Shown one piece after another: positions 19,842 to 30,490 of a DNA stretch of 64,000 nucleotides (position 1 is its first letter; every line of letters begins with the position of its first letter). Source of the stretch: Methanosarcina sp. DH2 (GTDB lineage: Archaea > Halobacteriota > Methanosarcinia > Methanosarcinales > Methanosarcinaceae). The position numbers and the translations under genes were made by a program. The DNA lies in NCBI RefSeq assembly GCF_020804225.1, contig NZ_WJBI01000017.1, forward strand, positions 17,179-81,178. Direction: 5' to 3'. The notes beneath the pieces were generated by a model. The model did not search any database. It was not told where the DNA came from and saw only the letters and a list, made by a program, of their open reading frames with translations.

Positions 19842-22793
19842 TCATTTACTTTCGGAGACTGTAATATACCCAGGCATGATTCTGGTGTTGCTGCCGTTTT
19901 CATTCGTTACGGTAAGACTTACATCATACTTTCCCGGTTCAGTAAATGTATGAGTTGCGTTTAAAGCGTGTTTTGAATTAATACCATCTCCGAAATCCCA
20001 GAACCAGTAAATCGGTGCACCTGTACTGTTGTCAGTAAATAATACTTTTAAGGGTGCATTTCCTGATGTTGTATTCGCAAAGAAGTCAGAGACAGGCGTT
20101 TTTAGTGATGGTTCTATTACTGAGACAGTACACACGTAAATATCCGCATTTTCTATGTCAGGATGACCATCCAGTCTGTATTTATTACGCCAATCCATCC
20201 AAACTATCCTGTCGCCATAGATTGCAGGAGCTCCCTGCTCTGATTTGTTTGAGGTAATCTGAGTTTCCGTATTAGTAGAGAGATTGTACATGTAGATATC
20301 GGCATTTCTATTGCGATCATCCATCCATACTATCCTGTCACCGTAGATAGCAGGATTATCCTGTCTTGATTCATAGGTGGTGATCCTGGTTTCCGTAGAT
20401 GTAGAGAGATTGTACATATAAATATGGCTATTATTCACGTAAACTAGCCTGTCACCGTGAATTTTGGAATTCGATGCCAATCCGCTGGTGGTAATTTGAG
20501 TTTCTGTAGATGTAGAGAGATTATACATGTAGATATCAGTTTTACTCGATGTATTATTTCCATTGCGCCAATCACGCCACACGATCTTATCGTCATAGAT
20601 AGCTGGATCATCCTGAGTTGATTCATTTGTAGTTATCTGCGTTTCCCGGGCTGTGGAGAGATTATACATATAAAGATCTGCGTTTCCATAGCGAGCATCC
20701 GTCCAGACTACCCTGTCCTCGTAAATATCAGGCTCGAACGCGTTTATACTATTTGTGTTTGGAGTTTCTTTAGAGGTAGACAGATTATAGACGCGTATAC
20801 CAAAGTTCTCCCATACTCCATTGATATTGCGATTCCCCTTCCAAACTATTCTATCACCATAGATTGCAGGTCCCATAGTATAGCCATGGGAAGAACCGTT
20901 GATTGTAATCTGAGTTTCCTTGGAAGTAGAGAGATCATACACGTAAATATTGTAATTCCCCAACCCACTTCGATCATCAAAAAACACTATTTTATCCCCG
21001 TAAATAGCAGGCATTGTCTGATTTGATTTATTTGTAGTGATCTGAGACTCCGTGAGAGTGTATTGAGGCCTATTGGACGCTATTACTGGATATAGTCTCG
21101 AGGAAGTACCGTTTTCATTGCTTACTGTCAGATTGACAGTATAGGTGCCGGATATAGGGTATATGTTGACTGGCATTTTACCGGTAGAGTCAGCGACTCC
21201 GTCATTGTCGAAATCCCATACCCTGGATGTTGCATTCTGGGAAAGGTCTGTAAACAGGACAGAAAGAGGTACATAACCACTGCTTACATTAGTACTGAAG
21301 TCTGCAATAGGAAATACTGGCTGCCGGTCTTTGGGCATAGAGACGAGAGGAAGGTAATCAATATCATACGCACTGGCTGTATAGATCAAGTCCCCGATCC
21401 CATCTGTATTCCAGTCGTTGCAGTTTTGAGAGAATCCGGTTCCGTCAGGTTTTGCCCAGAAGTTTCCGCCAAGGTAAGATCCGCCTGCAATGTTAGTGCC
21501 TGAGGTCTTTGTGTTATTCAGAGCAACAGTATTTTTTCCGCCGCTGATGTTTGTTGCCTTTGCAATAAAATAATTGCCTGTATAGTTGCCTGTATCGTTA
21601 TAGAAATTGATTGTATTATTGAATATATTATTGTAGAATCGATTAGTTCCATTATATGGAACCTCAGAGTTAACTTGTTTGATATATACTCCGTATTGCT
21701 TGTTTAGTTCCACCCTGTTATTGGTAACCAGATTACCGGAAGAATCGCCTTCTAATGATATTCCTATATTGTTGTTTGAAATGGTGTTGTTTAAAAGTGA
21801 ATTGGCTCCTGCGTGGTCTATAGTCGAGCCGCTTAACAATATCCCAATGTTGTTTTTTGAAATAGTGTTGTTTAAAAATGAGTTGCCTCCTGAGTCCCCA
21901 ACATAAATTCCTATGTCATTAGACATCAGAGTATTATTGTGAACTATGTTAGACCCCGTGAGCCGGGTTAGACAGATACCTTCACTACAATTTACAATCG
22001 TATTATTTTCTATGTCAGAAGAAGTTTCAAAAAGTCCAATTCCGTGGCCATTTGAAATATAGTTACCAATAATTTTGTGGCTACCGCCTTCACTCACCCA
22101 TATGCCACCCTTGAGAAGGGTATTATTAAGCAGAAGACATCTATACGATCCGTAAGAAATACCAATACCTCCGTCGACAAGTAAATTGTCAGATATTGTA
22201 AAATTAGAATCATCCCAAGGACCAACTACACTGATACCTGATTTCAAAACTATGTTTTTCTCAATAGTGGAATTATAACAATCATCAGCCCCAATACCTA
22301 GTTCCAAAATGTTATTTTTAACAGTGCAGTTTTCAATTTTAGCATACCAGAGTTCACCATTACGACCTTTTAAAACTAAGTTTTCTTGTATTTTAAACCC
22401 GCTTAAGGTAATATTGTTTACACTAAGTTTAAAAGCCCTAACAGCAGTATCTTCAGGATTTTCAGAATTAGAAAGGATGCTTATGTTCTGTATTCCTATA
22501 TCCACACTTTCGTTATAGATACCCGGATAAACAAGAATAATATCTCCTGATGACGAATTGTTTACTGCTTCCTGAATCAATTTGAAATCTGCACCTGAAC
22601 CATTATTATCTACCGTAATCTCCCTGGCAGATACAGGACTGCAAACCTCAGCCAAAAGAAAAATAGCAGCTACTAAAAAAATGGTTAATTTACTTTCCCA
22701 CGCCAGATACCTTCCCCCTTTAAACCAGAAATATGAAATTAATAAAATCCTATGAGATCCTGAGAAGAATTGAAATCCTGAGAATTCAGCCAT
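19842..22793 (-). CDS. Secreted surface protein: beta-helix, PKD, beta-propeller, PKD
   Basis: Large cell-surface protein, 983 residues. After a signal-like hydrophobic segment (about 36-56, ending CSPVSA) come a NosD/PbH1 right-handed beta-helix domain (about 60-430, with repeated NNTISNNNIGI-like rungs), a PKD domain (about 485-570, FTDLSQNATSRVWDFDNDG), a TolB/WD-like beta-propeller of about seven IYGDRIVWMD...DIYMYNLST repeats (about 575-890), and a C-terminal PKD domain (FWDFGDG). No C-terminal anchor is visible. Start choice is unclear: in the paralog at 22997 a GTG follows the shared leader GGTTTAAAGGGGGAA; the same spot here reads GCG, leaving either the ATG at 22793 or a non-canonical CTG. 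Confidence 0.85.
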   Translation of the reverse strand: MAEFSGFQFFSGSHRILLISYFWFKGGRYLAWESKLTIFLVAAIFLLAEVCSPVSAREITVDNNGSGADFKLIQEAVNNSSSGDIILVYPGIYNESVDIGIQNISILSNSENPEDTAVRAFKLSVNNITLSGFKIQENLVLKGRNGELWYAKIENCTVKNNILELGIGADDCYNSTIEKNIVLKSGISVVGPWDDSNFTISDNLLVDGGIGISYGSYRCLLLNNTLLKGGIWVSEGGSHKIIGNYISNGHGIGLFETSSDIENNTIVNCSEGICLTRLTGSNIVHNNTLMSNDIGIYVGDSGGNSFLNNTISKNNIGILLSGSTIDHAGANSLLNNTISNNNIGISLEGDSSGNLVTNNRVELNKQYGVYIKQVNSEVPYNGTNRFYNNIFNNTINFYNDTGNYTGNYFIAKATNISGGKNTVALNNTKTSGTNIAGGSYLGGNFWAKPDGTGFSQNCNDWNTDGIGDLIYTASAYDIDYLPLVSMPKDRQPVFPIADFSTNVSSGYVPLSVLFTDLSQNATSRVWDFDNDGVADSTGKMPVNIYPISGTYTVNLTVSNENGTSSRLYPVIASNRPQYTLTESQITTNKSNQTMPAIYGDKIVFFDDRSGLGNYNIYVYDLSTSKETQITINGSSHGYTMGPAIYGDRIVWKGNRNINGVWENFGIRVYNLSTSKETPNTNSINAFEPDIYEDRVVWTDARYGNADLYMYNLSTARETQITTNESTQDDPAIYDDKIVWRDWRNGNNTSSKTDIYMYNLSTSTETQITTSGLASNSKIHGDRLVYVNNSHIYMYNLSTSTETRITTYESRQDNPAIYGDRIVWMDDRNRNADIYMYNLSTNTETQITSNKSEQGAPAIYGDRIVWMDWRNKYRLDGHPDIENADIYVCTVSVIEPSLKTPVSDFFANTTSGNAPLKVLFTDNSTGAPIYWFWDFGDGINSKHALNATHTFTEPGKYDVSLTVTNENGSNTRIMPGYITVSESK

Positions 22794-22996
22794 TTAAGAG
22801 CTAATAAACCTTATTTTGTGGATTTATATAACTCTAATCTTTTATTCAAGGAAAATATAGCAGGTTGAGAAGTTATATTATACTTAAGTATCTAAAGGTC
22901 ACTATTTTTGTTTTTAATAGATTTTATCCCTTATTTTCCTGATAAGTTGAAGGAAATAATGTGAAAAGTTTGTCTCGACACTGTTGTATTTTATGA

Positions 22997-25753
22997 TTAA
23001 CAGTATGTCTCAGGGGTCGGGAATGCAGAAAGGTCTTCAGCAGGCGGTTCTTCATCCTGTTCCGAGATAGTGCATATATAAATATCGGCATTTCCACTGC
23101 GTCCATCCTCCCACACTATCTTATTTCCATAGATAGCTGGAGAGCTTGCTGATCCGCTGGTGGTTATCTGGATTTCCCTGGAAGTAGATAGATCGTACAT
23201 GTAGATATCTGAGTTCTCTATGTATTCCTTGTCATTGCGGTTGTCCCGCCACACAATTCTGTCTCCGTAGATAGCAGGATTCCATGCCGATCCACTGGTG
23301 GTTATCTGGATCTTCTTGGAAGTAGATAGATCATACATGTAGATATCCTTGTTTCCATTGCGGTAATCTTCCCAGACAATCCTGTTCCCGTAGATGGCAG
23401 GAGATTGCTGATGGGATTCATCTGTAATTATCTGAGTTTCCTTTTCAGTCGAGAGATCATACATAAAGATCTTAGAAGATCCATTGACAGTTGGGCGACT
23501 CTCCCACACTATTCTGTTCTCATAGATAGCAGGCTGATAAGAGGCTGATTTATTGTTTGTTATCCGAACTTGCTTTGAGCTAGAGATATCATACATATAT
23601 ATACAGTCTCCATTACATTCACCCTGCCAGACAATCTTATCGCCGTAAATAGCAGGATATATTCCCAACCGATTCGAGATCAGAGTTTTGGTAGAAGTTG
23701 AGAGATTGTACAGGTATATTTTCCCGGATTCCCGCCACACAACCCTGTCATCATAGATAGTGGGGAAAAATTCGGAATTGTTTCTGCTGACAATGGGAGT
23801 TTCCGAAGAAGTGGATATATTGTATAGATGTACAGTATAAGTTTCATTATGATTACTCTGCCATACTATTTTGTCCCCGTAGATGGCGGGTTTTGTCTCA
23901 TCTGATTTATTGGTGGTAATCTGATATTCCGTCAGGACGAGTTTACCTTCAAGACGCTGTGCAGGAGATACTGTTACTGTAGATGATTTTGAGTCCATAC
24001 CTTTTGTATTGTTTACTGTCAGGTTAATGGTATAGTTTCCAGGATAGGTATATGCATAAACTGGGTTTCTCTCTGTAGAGTCAGGAATTCCATCATTGTT
24101 GAAATCCCATACTACTGCTGTTGCATTTTTCGAAAAATCTGTAAACTGGACTGAAAGAAGGACCTGTCCACCTGTAACATTGGTACTAAAATTTGCTACA
24201 GGAGGAATTTTAGCTTCCTGCACAATTATTTCTTGAATTTTTGAGGATGTCTCTTTTCCGTTGCTTGCTGTTAAATTGACAATGTAGGTTTCCAGGGATG
24301 CATACACATGAACCGGATTTTGGCTTGTAGAATCCGATATTCCATTATTGTCAAAGTCCCAACTCCATGCAACAGTATTTTGCGAGAGATCTGTAAACTG
24401 GACAGAGAGTGGGACAAGAGTATGCGTAATGTTGGTACTGAAGTTTGCAAAGGGAATTATGGATTCTTGCGATCTGGATACAGATACAAGCGGAAGATAA
24501 TCAAAATCAGTCCCATTGATATTATAGGGCAAATCACCAATCCCATCCCCGTCCGAATCCGCGCAAATTTGAGAAAAACCGGTCCCATCTGGATTTGCCC
24601 AGAAATTCCCACCAAGGTAAGGTCCACCTACAATGTTAGTTCCTGAGGTTTTTGTAGTGTTCAAGGCAACAGGAATTACTCCGGCTCTATTGTTTACTTC
24701 TGTAGTATAATGGTTGCTTGTGTCGTTAAAGAAGTTGATTGTATTGTTGAATATATTGTTGTAGAACCGATTTGTTCTATTAAACGGTGCTGTATAGGCA
24801 ATTCCGTTTAGATATACTCCACATTCTTTGTTTAGTGCCACCTTATTATTTGCCACTAGGTTATTCGAAGAATCCCCTTCCAACCATATCCCAATATTGT
24901 TATTTGAAATCGTGTTATTTAAGAGTGAATTTCCTCCTCCAGAACCTTTGATCCAAATTCCTTTATCATTACAAGCCGTCAGGGTGTTATTGTTAATTAT
25001 GTTCTGCGATGAGAGAAATTCCATAGAGATGCCATTACTACAATTCACAACCGTATTATTTTCTATCTCATTGGAATAAGATTCCCAGAGACCAATTCCG
25101 TAACCATTTGAAATATAATTCCCGAGAACTTTGTGGTAACCACATTCTACCAACGCTATACAACCATTTAAAAGAGTATTATTAAGCAAAACACAATAAT
25201 TTGGTCCTTGATAAACGTCAATATTTCCTTTAACAATTAGATTATCAGAAATTGTGAAATTAGCTGCAGCAAAACTATGTACACCGATGCCTGAGTTTAA
25301 AATTATATTTTTTTCAATAGTAGAATCGTAACACTCATAAGCATCAATACCCAGTCTCAGCATGTTATTCCTAACAGTACAATTTTCAACTGGATAGTTA
25401 TAATAGTCATCATATCCCCGTACGGTTAAACTTTCCTGTACGCTAAACCCACTTACAGTAATGTTATTTGCACCTAGATTAAAAGCCCGAACAGCAGTAT
25501 CTTCAGGCTTTTCAGAATTAGAAAGGATACTTATGTTCTGTATCCTTATATCCACACTCTCATTATAGAGACCCGGATAAACAAGAATAATGTCTCCAGC
25601 CGACGAATTGTTTACTGCTTCCTGGATTGATTTAAAATCTGCACCTGAACCATTATTATCGACTGTAATCACCCTGGCGGATGCAGGGCTATAAACCGTG
25701 ACTATAAGAAAGACAGCAACCGCTAAAAGAACGGTTAATTTATTTACCCACAC
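22997..25753 (-). CDS. Secreted surface protein (paralog): beta-helix, two PKD, beta-propeller
   Basis: Paralog of the gene at 19842, 918 residues. It starts with GTG after a GGGGG ribosome binding site and has a signal peptide (about 4-26, LAVAVFLIVTVYSPASA), a NosD/PbH1 beta-helix (about 30-400), two PKD domains (about 425-510 and 515-600), and a beta-propeller of IYGDKIVWQ...IYMYDLST repeats (about 610-895). The C-terminal PKD domain of the paralog is absent; the tail ends PTPETYC. Such proteins are typical Methanosarcina envelope or adhesion proteins; ligand and partner are unknown. The 5' leader (TAAACCAGAAATATGAAATT on the plus strand) is shared with the paralog, pointing to recent duplication including control sequences. 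Confidence 0.87.
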   Translation of the reverse strand: MWVNKLTVLLAVAVFLIVTVYSPASARVITVDNNGSGADFKSIQEAVNNSSAGDIILVYPGLYNESVDIRIQNISILSNSEKPEDTAVRAFNLGANNITVSGFSVQESLTVRGYDDYYNYPVENCTVRNNMLRLGIDAYECYDSTIEKNIILNSGIGVHSFAAANFTISDNLIVKGNIDVYQGPNYCVLLNNTLLNGCIALVECGYHKVLGNYISNGYGIGLWESYSNEIENNTVVNCSNGISMEFLSSQNIINNNTLTACNDKGIWIKGSGGGNSLLNNTISNNNIGIWLEGDSSNNLVANNKVALNKECGVYLNGIAYTAPFNRTNRFYNNIFNNTINFFNDTSNHYTTEVNNRAGVIPVALNTTKTSGTNIVGGPYLGGNFWANPDGTGFSQICADSDGDGIGDLPYNINGTDFDYLPLVSVSRSQESIIPFANFSTNITHTLVPLSVQFTDLSQNTVAWSWDFDNNGISDSTSQNPVHVYASLETYIVNLTASNGKETSSKIQEIIVQEAKIPPVANFSTNVTGGQVLLSVQFTDFSKNATAVVWDFNNDGIPDSTERNPVYAYTYPGNYTINLTVNNTKGMDSKSSTVTVSPAQRLEGKLVLTEYQITTNKSDETKPAIYGDKIVWQSNHNETYTVHLYNISTSSETPIVSRNNSEFFPTIYDDRVVWRESGKIYLYNLSTSTKTLISNRLGIYPAIYGDKIVWQGECNGDCIYMYDISSSKQVRITNNKSASYQPAIYENRIVWESRPTVNGSSKIFMYDLSTEKETQIITDESHQQSPAIYGNRIVWEDYRNGNKDIYMYDLSTSKKIQITTSGSAWNPAIYGDRIVWRDNRNDKEYIENSDIYMYDLSTSREIQITTSGSASSPAIYGNKIVWEDGRSGNADIYICTISEQDEEPPAEDLSAFPTPETYC

Positions 25754-26636
25754 CTGTTACTTTCCCCCTTTAAACCAGAAATATGAAATTAATAGGGCCC
25801 TTAAAAAAGATCAGTTATTCAAGAGCTAATAGGATTTATTTCCTTTATTATATATTCCTGATTGCTTCCTCAGTAAAAACAATGCAGGTTAGAAAGTTAG
25901 ATTCAGTTTAAAAGGTCAAAAATCTTTTAATTTATTTTTTAATGCTTCTTATTTCTTAATTTTGCATTCAATTCAGACGCACCTTTATACATTTGAGAAA
26001 AATGAAAGTTTTTGTACAGACAGTTTTACACTTAATTAAAGCACAGGGAAAGAGCTGTTTGCGAAAACTACGTCTGTCATAGGCTTTTGTCTATTTTTTG
26101 ACTTATATTTTCCAGTTTCCTTTAATTCGGCGTATCTATAAACATAAGGAGAAGTAACATAAGGAGAAATTTAAAGTAAAGTAGAATGTGGGTATGTTTC
26201 TGCAGCACAAAAGAAGATCACAGATTACTTTATTCTGGCGAATTCAGGGTTTCGGATTTTGGGCCAGCTATTGTTTTATTTTTGAGCCTATCCGAAACTA
26301 ATATTATGCTGGAATTATAAATAGAAGTGAATTATTCATGAAATCAAAATGATTTCATCACTATGGCTCTAGCCAACAGTTAGTAAACAGTTAGTAAATA
26401 GTTCATAGATAGTTCATAGATAGTTCATAAATTCCATTTCTACCAATATGAGCACGGTATCTATCAGAAAATCTTTAATGAACTTTCAAGCAAAAGGTTC
26501 TTTAGCTGGATAGGGTATGCAAAGAAGTATTTCCAGGACATAGAATTAAAGGAATATCATACCTTGAAGTATAATATTAACAGCAATAATGAAGTTAAAT
26601 CAGGTTTTGGGATGAGCCCATAAAGGAAGTGTTAAT
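25754..26636. other. Long spacer before the pyrophosphatase gene
   Basis: About 880 bases without a supported gene. It holds the leader of the minus-strand surface protein at its left end and the leader of ppa at its right end. At 26376-26432 there is a short run of related words (AGTTAGTAAACAGTTAGTAAA then AGTTCATAGAT three times). Otherwise the sequence is AT-rich without recognisable structure. Confidence 0.5.
26376..26434. repeat. Short direct repeats (AGTTAGTAAAC, then AGTTCATAGAT)
   Basis: Two copies of an 11-base word AGTTAGTAAAC or AGTTAGTAAAT grade into three copies of AGTTCATAGAT or AGTTCATAAAT. They lie about 200 bases upstream of ppa. They may be slippage products or clustered regulator sites. 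Confidence 0.6.
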
Positions 26637-27134
26637 GTGACTGAACGACAGGTTGAAAGTGTGCTTATCGAAATTCCAAAAGGAAGTCGGAACAAATATG
26701 AGTACGATAAGGAAAGGAAAGTAATTAAATTTGACAGAATGCTTTTTTCTTCAATTGTATATCCCTGTGATTATGGCTTTTTTCCCGATACTTTAGCGCG
26801 TGACGGTGACCCTTTGGATGCCATGGTATTGACATGGGAACCTACATTTCCGGGATGTGTAATAGATGTACATCCGGTTGCATTATTTGACATGGAAGAT
26901 GATAAAGGAAGAGATGAAAAAATCCTCTGTGTCCCGAAGAACGACCCTTTATGGAATTTTATAGAAACGATTGAACAGGCTCCTCCTCATCTGTTAAAGG
27001 AAATTACTCACTTCTTTGAAACTTATAAGAATTTAGAACACAAACACGTGAAGGTTATTGGCTGGGACGGTCTCGAAGCAGCAGTCAATGTAATCCGGGA
27101 AGCTAAATCTCGACATATTGAACAAAATAAATAA
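26637..27134 (+). CDS. ppa: Inorganic pyrophosphatase (class I, soluble)
   Basis: Hydrolyses pyrophosphate to phosphate in the cytoplasm, pulling biosynthetic reactions forward. The 165-residue length is normal for the family. The Mg-binding signature DGDPLDAMVL follows YPCDYGFFPDTLAR, and the second acidic cluster is in DMEDDKGRDEKILCVP; the C-terminal FFETYKNLEHKHVKVIGW is also typical. The GTG start follows AAAGGAAG by a good distance. It stands alone, with no obvious operon partner. Confidence 0.95.
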   Translation: MTERQVESVLIEIPKGSRNKYEYDKERKVIKFDRMLFSSIVYPCDYGFFPDTLARDGDPLDAMVLTWEPTFPGCVIDVHPVALFDMEDDKGRDEKILCVPKNDPLWNFIETIEQAPPHLLKEITHFFETYKNLEHKHVKVIGWDGLEAAVNVIREAKSRHIEQNK

Positions 27135-27832
27135 CGTAATCAGTGATGAGTTATCCTTTAGTTTTGGGTTGTGGGATGTTCACAAGTGGGGACATATACT
27201 ATCGGCAGCATAATTTCTTTTTTAAAGGAGATTGGCAGCCGTGTGAATGTGAACGACCAGATTCCCAAACTTTCACAGAATAGGGGTGCATTTTTAAGAG
27301 GTTTCAAGGTAATAATTTACTTTTTATTTATATTTATGACATTGGATGAAAGTTTTTTATACCGAGAACTCCATATAGTTAGATAGTGGGAAAAAGTATG
27401 AAAATAGTGGGAACAGGAGGAGGATTATTTGCAAAAGTTGTTTTTTCTGATGGTGTTCACCTGCCTATTTATGGTCATGATGCTTGCAATTCCTTTCATC
27501 CAGTGATTTATGAACTGGTAACTGGCTTTATATAAATATAAAGCACGCCAATAGTAGGGGCTCAGCGCAGATTTTGTCCTGATACGGGGATTCAGGTATG
27601 ACGCGGCTTTTTGCCGAAGCTTTTTGCCGAATAGACTGTTCGGTGGAAGCAGATGTGGCATGGAGGTAGGTGTAAATACAAATAGAAAATATGGAGTCTG
27701 TTAAAGACTTTGGATTACAGAAATTAGAAATAAGTTTATATTGATAACCTTAAAGAAATTAGCAGGTTACTCCGGTGCTTAAGGTTATCCGGTGTTTAAA
27801 ATTCCGGAGCTTAAAGTGAAATTCCAGGGGGG
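27135..27832. other. Spacer with possible transposase debris
   Basis: No intact gene. The plus-strand frame at about 27171-27386 contains GTYTIGSIISFLKEIGSRV, which faintly resembles the N-terminus of IS1634-like transposases, but it decays soon after. At about 27598-27632 a GCTTTTTGCCGAA word is duplicated. The last 80 bases before the next gene are likely its leader. Confidence 0.3.
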
Positions 27833-27838
27833 TTGCCC

Positions 27839-29281
27839 ATGGGTGATGGAAATCAGGCTGTTGAGAAAGAAAAGATCAGCTCAGCATATGATATTGTAAT
27901 TATAGGGGCAGGGCCTGCGGGGATGTTTGCAGCTTATGAACTTGCAGCCGGGAAGCTGAAAATTCTTGTTATTGATATGGGCAGGGACATTGACAAACGC
28001 CTCTGTCCTATGAAAACCCAGACTTACTGTATGCACTGCACTCCGTGTGAGATCATGTGCGGGGTCGGGGGCTGCGGGACTTTTTCTGACGGGACCCTGA
28101 ACTTGCGGCCTGATATTGGTGGAGACCTTGCAGCCCTGACAGGAGACCAGACAGAAGCCTGGGAGCTGGTGAATAGGGTTGATAAAGTTTTCCTGAAATT
28201 CGGAGCGCCTCAGGACGCCCTCCTTACCGAAGGCCCGGAAATAGAGGAGCTAAAACGCAGGGCTGCCTCGGTCGGAGCCCGGTTTATAGAAATTAAGCAG
28301 CGGCATATAGGTTCGGACAACGCCCCTGCAGTCATAGGGCGTTTCAAACAGGACCTTGTTGACAAAGGCGTGGATTTCTTGATAGAGACCGAAGTTCAGG
28401 ACCTGCTTATTGAGGGCGGAGTTTGCAAAGGAGTTATACTCTCAGGCGGAAGAGTCATCCGCGCACGTTACGTGCTCCTGTCTCCGGGAAGAAGGGGCTG
28501 CAACTGGGTCTCGGAGATGATTGAAACTCACGATATAGAAGCCCGTTACGGCGGAATTGACCTGGGGGTCAGGGTAGAAGTCCCTGCAATTATTATGGAC
28601 CCTGTAACGAAAATCAACAGGGATCCCAAGTTCCATATCCAGAGCCGTCGCTATGATGACTTTGTCAGGACTTTCTGCACCAACAGGCGTGGCTTTGTCG
28701 TAAAAGAAGAGTATGAGGATTTTATTGCGACCAACGGTCATTCGATGGCAAACACGGAATCGGAAAACACCAATTTCGCATTCCTTGTGCATATCGAATT
28801 GACCGAGCCCATGGAAAACACAACCAAATACGCACGCTCAATCGCAAAGCTTGCGACAACAATAGGCGGAGGAAAGCCTGTCCTCCAGCGCATGGGCGAT
28901 CTCAGGCGCGGACGCCGTTCTACAAAAGAGCGACTTGCCAAAAACCTGGTCATAAACACATTAAAAGACGTCACACCCGGCGATATCTCAATGGCTCTCC
29001 CGCACAGGATAGTCATGGATATAATCGAAGGCCTCGAGACTTTAAATGAGATCATTCCCGGCGTTGCCTCAGACTCGACCCTGCTATACGCCCCTGAAGT
29101 CAAGTTCTACGCCATGCACCTGAAAGTCGACCGCCAGATGGAGACCAGCATCAAAAACCTCTTTGCAGCAGGAGATGGCGCAGGCCTCTCAAGGGACATA
29201 GTCAATGCCGCTGCGACCGGAATCATGGCTGCTGAAGGGATTCTTAAAAAGGTTCAAGAAGGTATCAAGAACGCCGAATAA
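27839..29281 (+). CDS. FAD-dependent dehydrogenase (COG2509 family)
   Basis: NAD(P)/FAD-dependent oxidoreductase of the COG2509 family, about 480 residues. The N-terminal dinucleotide-binding motif is IVIIGAGPAGMFAAYELA, followed by a cysteine-rich segment (CPMKTQTYCMHCTPCEIMCG) with CGVGGCGTFSDG, which is typical of this family. The C-terminal FAD-binding part has NLFAAGDGAGLSRDIVNAAA. The substrate is not known for most members. The frame opens at TTG 27833, but ATG 27839 follows the strong GGGGGG ribosome binding site at proper spacing and is preferred. Monocistronic by context. Confidence 0.88.
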   Translation: MGDGNQAVEKEKISSAYDIVIIGAGPAGMFAAYELAAGKLKILVIDMGRDIDKRLCPMKTQTYCMHCTPCEIMCGVGGCGTFSDGTLNLRPDIGGDLAALTGDQTEAWELVNRVDKVFLKFGAPQDALLTEGPEIEELKRRAASVGARFIEIKQRHIGSDNAPAVIGRFKQDLVDKGVDFLIETEVQDLLIEGGVCKGVILSGGRVIRARYVLLSPGRRGCNWVSEMIETHDIEARYGGIDLGVRVEVPAIIMDPVTKINRDPKFHIQSRRYDDFVRTFCTNRRGFVVKEEYEDFIATNGHSMANTESENTNFAFLVHIELTEPMENTTKYARSIAKLATTIGGGKPVLQRMGDLRRGRRSTKERLAKNLVINTLKDVTPGDISMALPHRIVMDIIEGLETLNEIIPGVASDSTLLYAPEVKFYAMHLKVDRQMETSIKNLFAAGDGAGLSRDIVNAAATGIMAAEGILKKVQEGIKNAE

Positions 29282-29400
29282 TACTAAAAACAAACTAATA
29301 CTAAAAACAAATATTGAAGGCTCTAACGGTTGAAAAAATCCTTAATAGGTTAAATAATTTCAAAAATTATTTTCTTTTTTGTTTTTAGTTTTGTTTTTTA
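29282..29400. other. 3' flank of the dehydrogenase gene
   Basis: The stretch contains a short duplicated word (AATACTAAAAACAAACTAATACTAAAAACAAA) directly after the stop codon and a T-rich run near 29370-29400 (TTTTGTTTTTAGTTTTGTTTTTT) that could serve as an archaeal T-rich terminator. Confidence 0.45.
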
Positions 29401-29964
29401 AAAGAGGTGCGTTCCCACCTAAAAACCTGGAAGTTCCGAAAGGCGTTTAAAAGATTTAAATTTTTAACTTTTTAATTTTTAGTTTGGGAAGAGTTTTGAG
29501 GTATCTGACTTGTGGGTTGAGAGTTTTTCGTTTTTTAATCTTTTAGTTTGGGGTAGATCTTTTTGTAGTAGGTGTTTGTTCGCTAGTGGGTGTTCATTTG
29601 ATGAGAACGCAATTCATACTATGCACTCCGGGTATATATTATTTTTAACGAATAATCGCAACGCAGCTCTATAATCATTAGTGAATTATATTATCTTTTA
29701 GTTTATTGATTCAATGTTTATATTCATAGTATAATAAAATCAAAAAAAATTATAAACACTCTATAAAATCATTGAAATCACTATGGAATACCCTAAAAAC
29801 TGTTATAAAACATACCGAAAACTGTTGAAAAATATTCAGGGAAATGCTGAAAAAATATTGTACCTTCAAGAGTTTCAAAAGTACAAGAAGCTTGGTAGAG
29901 CACAGGTAGAGCACAGGTAGAGCACAAGAAGTTAGTAGAAGTGAACTACAACGAAAGTTATTTT
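29401..29964. repeat. hsd leader repeat, copy 1 of 3
   Basis: First of three diverged tandem units of about 530-565 bases that lead into hsdR. The most conserved core (29409-29650) begins GCGTTCCCACCT, contains TTTGGGAAGAGTTTTGAGGT and TTTTTCGTTTTTTAATC, and ends GAGAACGCAATTCATACTAT followed by TATATATTATTTTTAAC. The outer ends of the core form an inverted repeat, TGCGTTC and GAACGCA, about 200 bases apart. After the core the unit continues with a weaker but recognisable block containing GTATAATAAAATC and CAAGAGTTTCAAAA. Confidence 0.85.
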
Positions 29965-30490
29965 AAAAGAGTTTGCGTTCCCACCTGAAAAACCTGAAAG
30001 TTCCGAAAGGAATTGAAAAGATTTAACTTTTTAATTTTTAGCTTGGGAAGAGGTTTGAGGTATTTGTGGGTTGTGAGTTTATCGTTTTTTAATCTTTTTA
30101 GTGTGGTAGATCTTTTTAGAGTAGGTGTTTGTTCGCTAGTGGGGTGTTCATTTGATGAGAACGCAATTCATACTATGTATTTGTAGTATATATTATTTTT
30201 AACGCATAATCTCAACACAACTCTATAATCATTAGTGAATAAGGATACTTTTGGTTTAATAGCCTAATGTTATATCGGGGGTATAATAAAATCTGAAAAT
30301 TAGAATAATTTCTCTAAAAAATACTAAAATATGCTGAAAAGCAGTATATCTACAAGAATTTCAAAAAGACCGGAAATCTAAAACACAATAAATCTAATAG
30401 TCGAAGCAGGAATTACAATAACTTACCGTCTAACACGATATGATTGGATAACTACTAAAAATTATGTTAGTTCAGGTTATTTTTAATTTT
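29965..30490. repeat. hsd leader repeat, copy 2 of 3
   Basis: Second unit, core 29973-30204. It starts TTGCGTTCCCACCT and ends GAGAACGCAA, making an exact 8-base inverted repeat at the core's ends (TTGCGTTC and GAACGCAA). The tail block carries GTATAATAAAATCTGAAAA and TACAAGAATTTCAAAA, and ends with AACTTACCGTCTAACACGAT, which matches the sequence just before hsdR after copy 3. Confidence 0.85.

Noticed and set aside
27425..27661. Minus-strand frame of 78 codons
   Set aside because: No ribosome binding site, no recognised family, and competing frames on the other strand.
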